From NCBI GenBank assembly GCA_023548195.1, contig JAJHZJ010000496.1:3554001-3618000 (forward strand): a stretch of DNA of 64,000 bases, given 5' to 3'. The stretch comes from Bettongia penicillata ogilbyi. Taxonomy: Eukaryota; Chordata; Mammalia; Diprotodontia; Potoroidae. The number at the start of each line of letters is the position of its first letter. Position 1 is the first letter of the stretch. The notes under the pieces are model-generated. The model saw nothing but the letters and a program-made list of their open reading frames with translations, had not been told where the DNA came from and made no database searches. The position numbers were made by a program, and so were the translations under genes. Positions 63,801 to 64,000 of this stretch are shown in pieces.

Positions 63801-63919
63801 GAGTGGGTTTTAGCCATTGAGTTTTTGAGTGCGCACCCAGACCAGTTTTTAACAATACTACTTTCTTACATGATTATTGAGAGCTTTTACAAAATCCACT
63901 CCTAAAAACAACTCTTTGA

Positions 63920-64000
63920 AAAGCACCAGTGCAGGAGTTAGGAGGACCTGAGTTCAAATCTCACCTCAGACACTTGACGCTCACTAGCTGTGTGACCTTG
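63920..64000 (+). repeat. tRNA-derived marsupial SINE, sense, cut by window end
   Basis: agtgcaggagttaggaggac, ctgagttcaaatctcacctc with a good box B, agacacttgacgctcactag, ctgtgtgaccttg. It continues past the window and appears less diverged than most copies here. Confidence 0.75.

Overview
The window looks like marsupial nuclear DNA from a long intron or an intergenic region. The main evidence is the interspersed repeats. Several copies show a marsupial-type CORE-SINE (called MAR1-type here): a tRNA-like head with a Lys-type box A, a core reading like GTGACCCTGGGCAAGTCAC, and a 3' tail resembling RTE/BovB (GAGTTGGATCCAACTGAAAC and variants). The rest is dominated by MIR, MIR3-like and LINE-2 fragments, with a little L3/CR1. 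Family names are from memory; only the sequence similarity was seen.

No protein-coding gene is supported. Every longer open frame falls in a simple repeat, a retroelement fragment, or sequence with no recognisable domain. I saw no CpG island, rRNA gene, functional tRNA gene or CRISPR. The only protein-level trace is the decayed C-terminal end of a LINE-2 ORF2 near 29.05-29.60 kb.

Layout. 0-6.5 kb: dense MIR/L2/SINE, including a 34-bp x5 tandem array grown from a SINE head inside an older L2, and a (CATC)n microsatellite. 6.5-12.6 kb: an AT-rich palindromic patch, long unique stretches, an L3/CR1 piece and a nested SINE pair. 12.6-21.3 kb: L3 and L2 fragments, one of about 400 bp, and many MIRs. 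21.3-29 kb: mostly unique DNA with a possible regulatory cluster at 26.66-26.87 kb, then a Z-DNA-like TG/CG tract and a 220-bp polypyrimidine tract. 29-38 kb: the best L2 copy, two MAR1-type SINEs, a full-length MIR and GA-rich tracts. 39-44 kb: a hAT-like transposon remnant, MIR3-like SINEs and a TG tract. 44.4-44.8 kb: an AT/TG satellite-like block with a 24-bp perfect inverted repeat. 45-58 kb: MIR/L2 fragments, an antisense MAR1-type SINE, a second hAT remnant with a probable 8-bp target duplication, and a TG/CA palindrome. 58-61 kb: three same-orientation copies of a repeat I cannot classify. 61-64 kb: more MIRs, ending in a SINE cut by the window edge.

Nothing forms an operon or pathway. 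The interest lies in repeat structure, non-B DNA candidates and a few unique blocks that could be regulatory. I recognised no L1 and no endogenous retrovirus, although I could have missed old copies.
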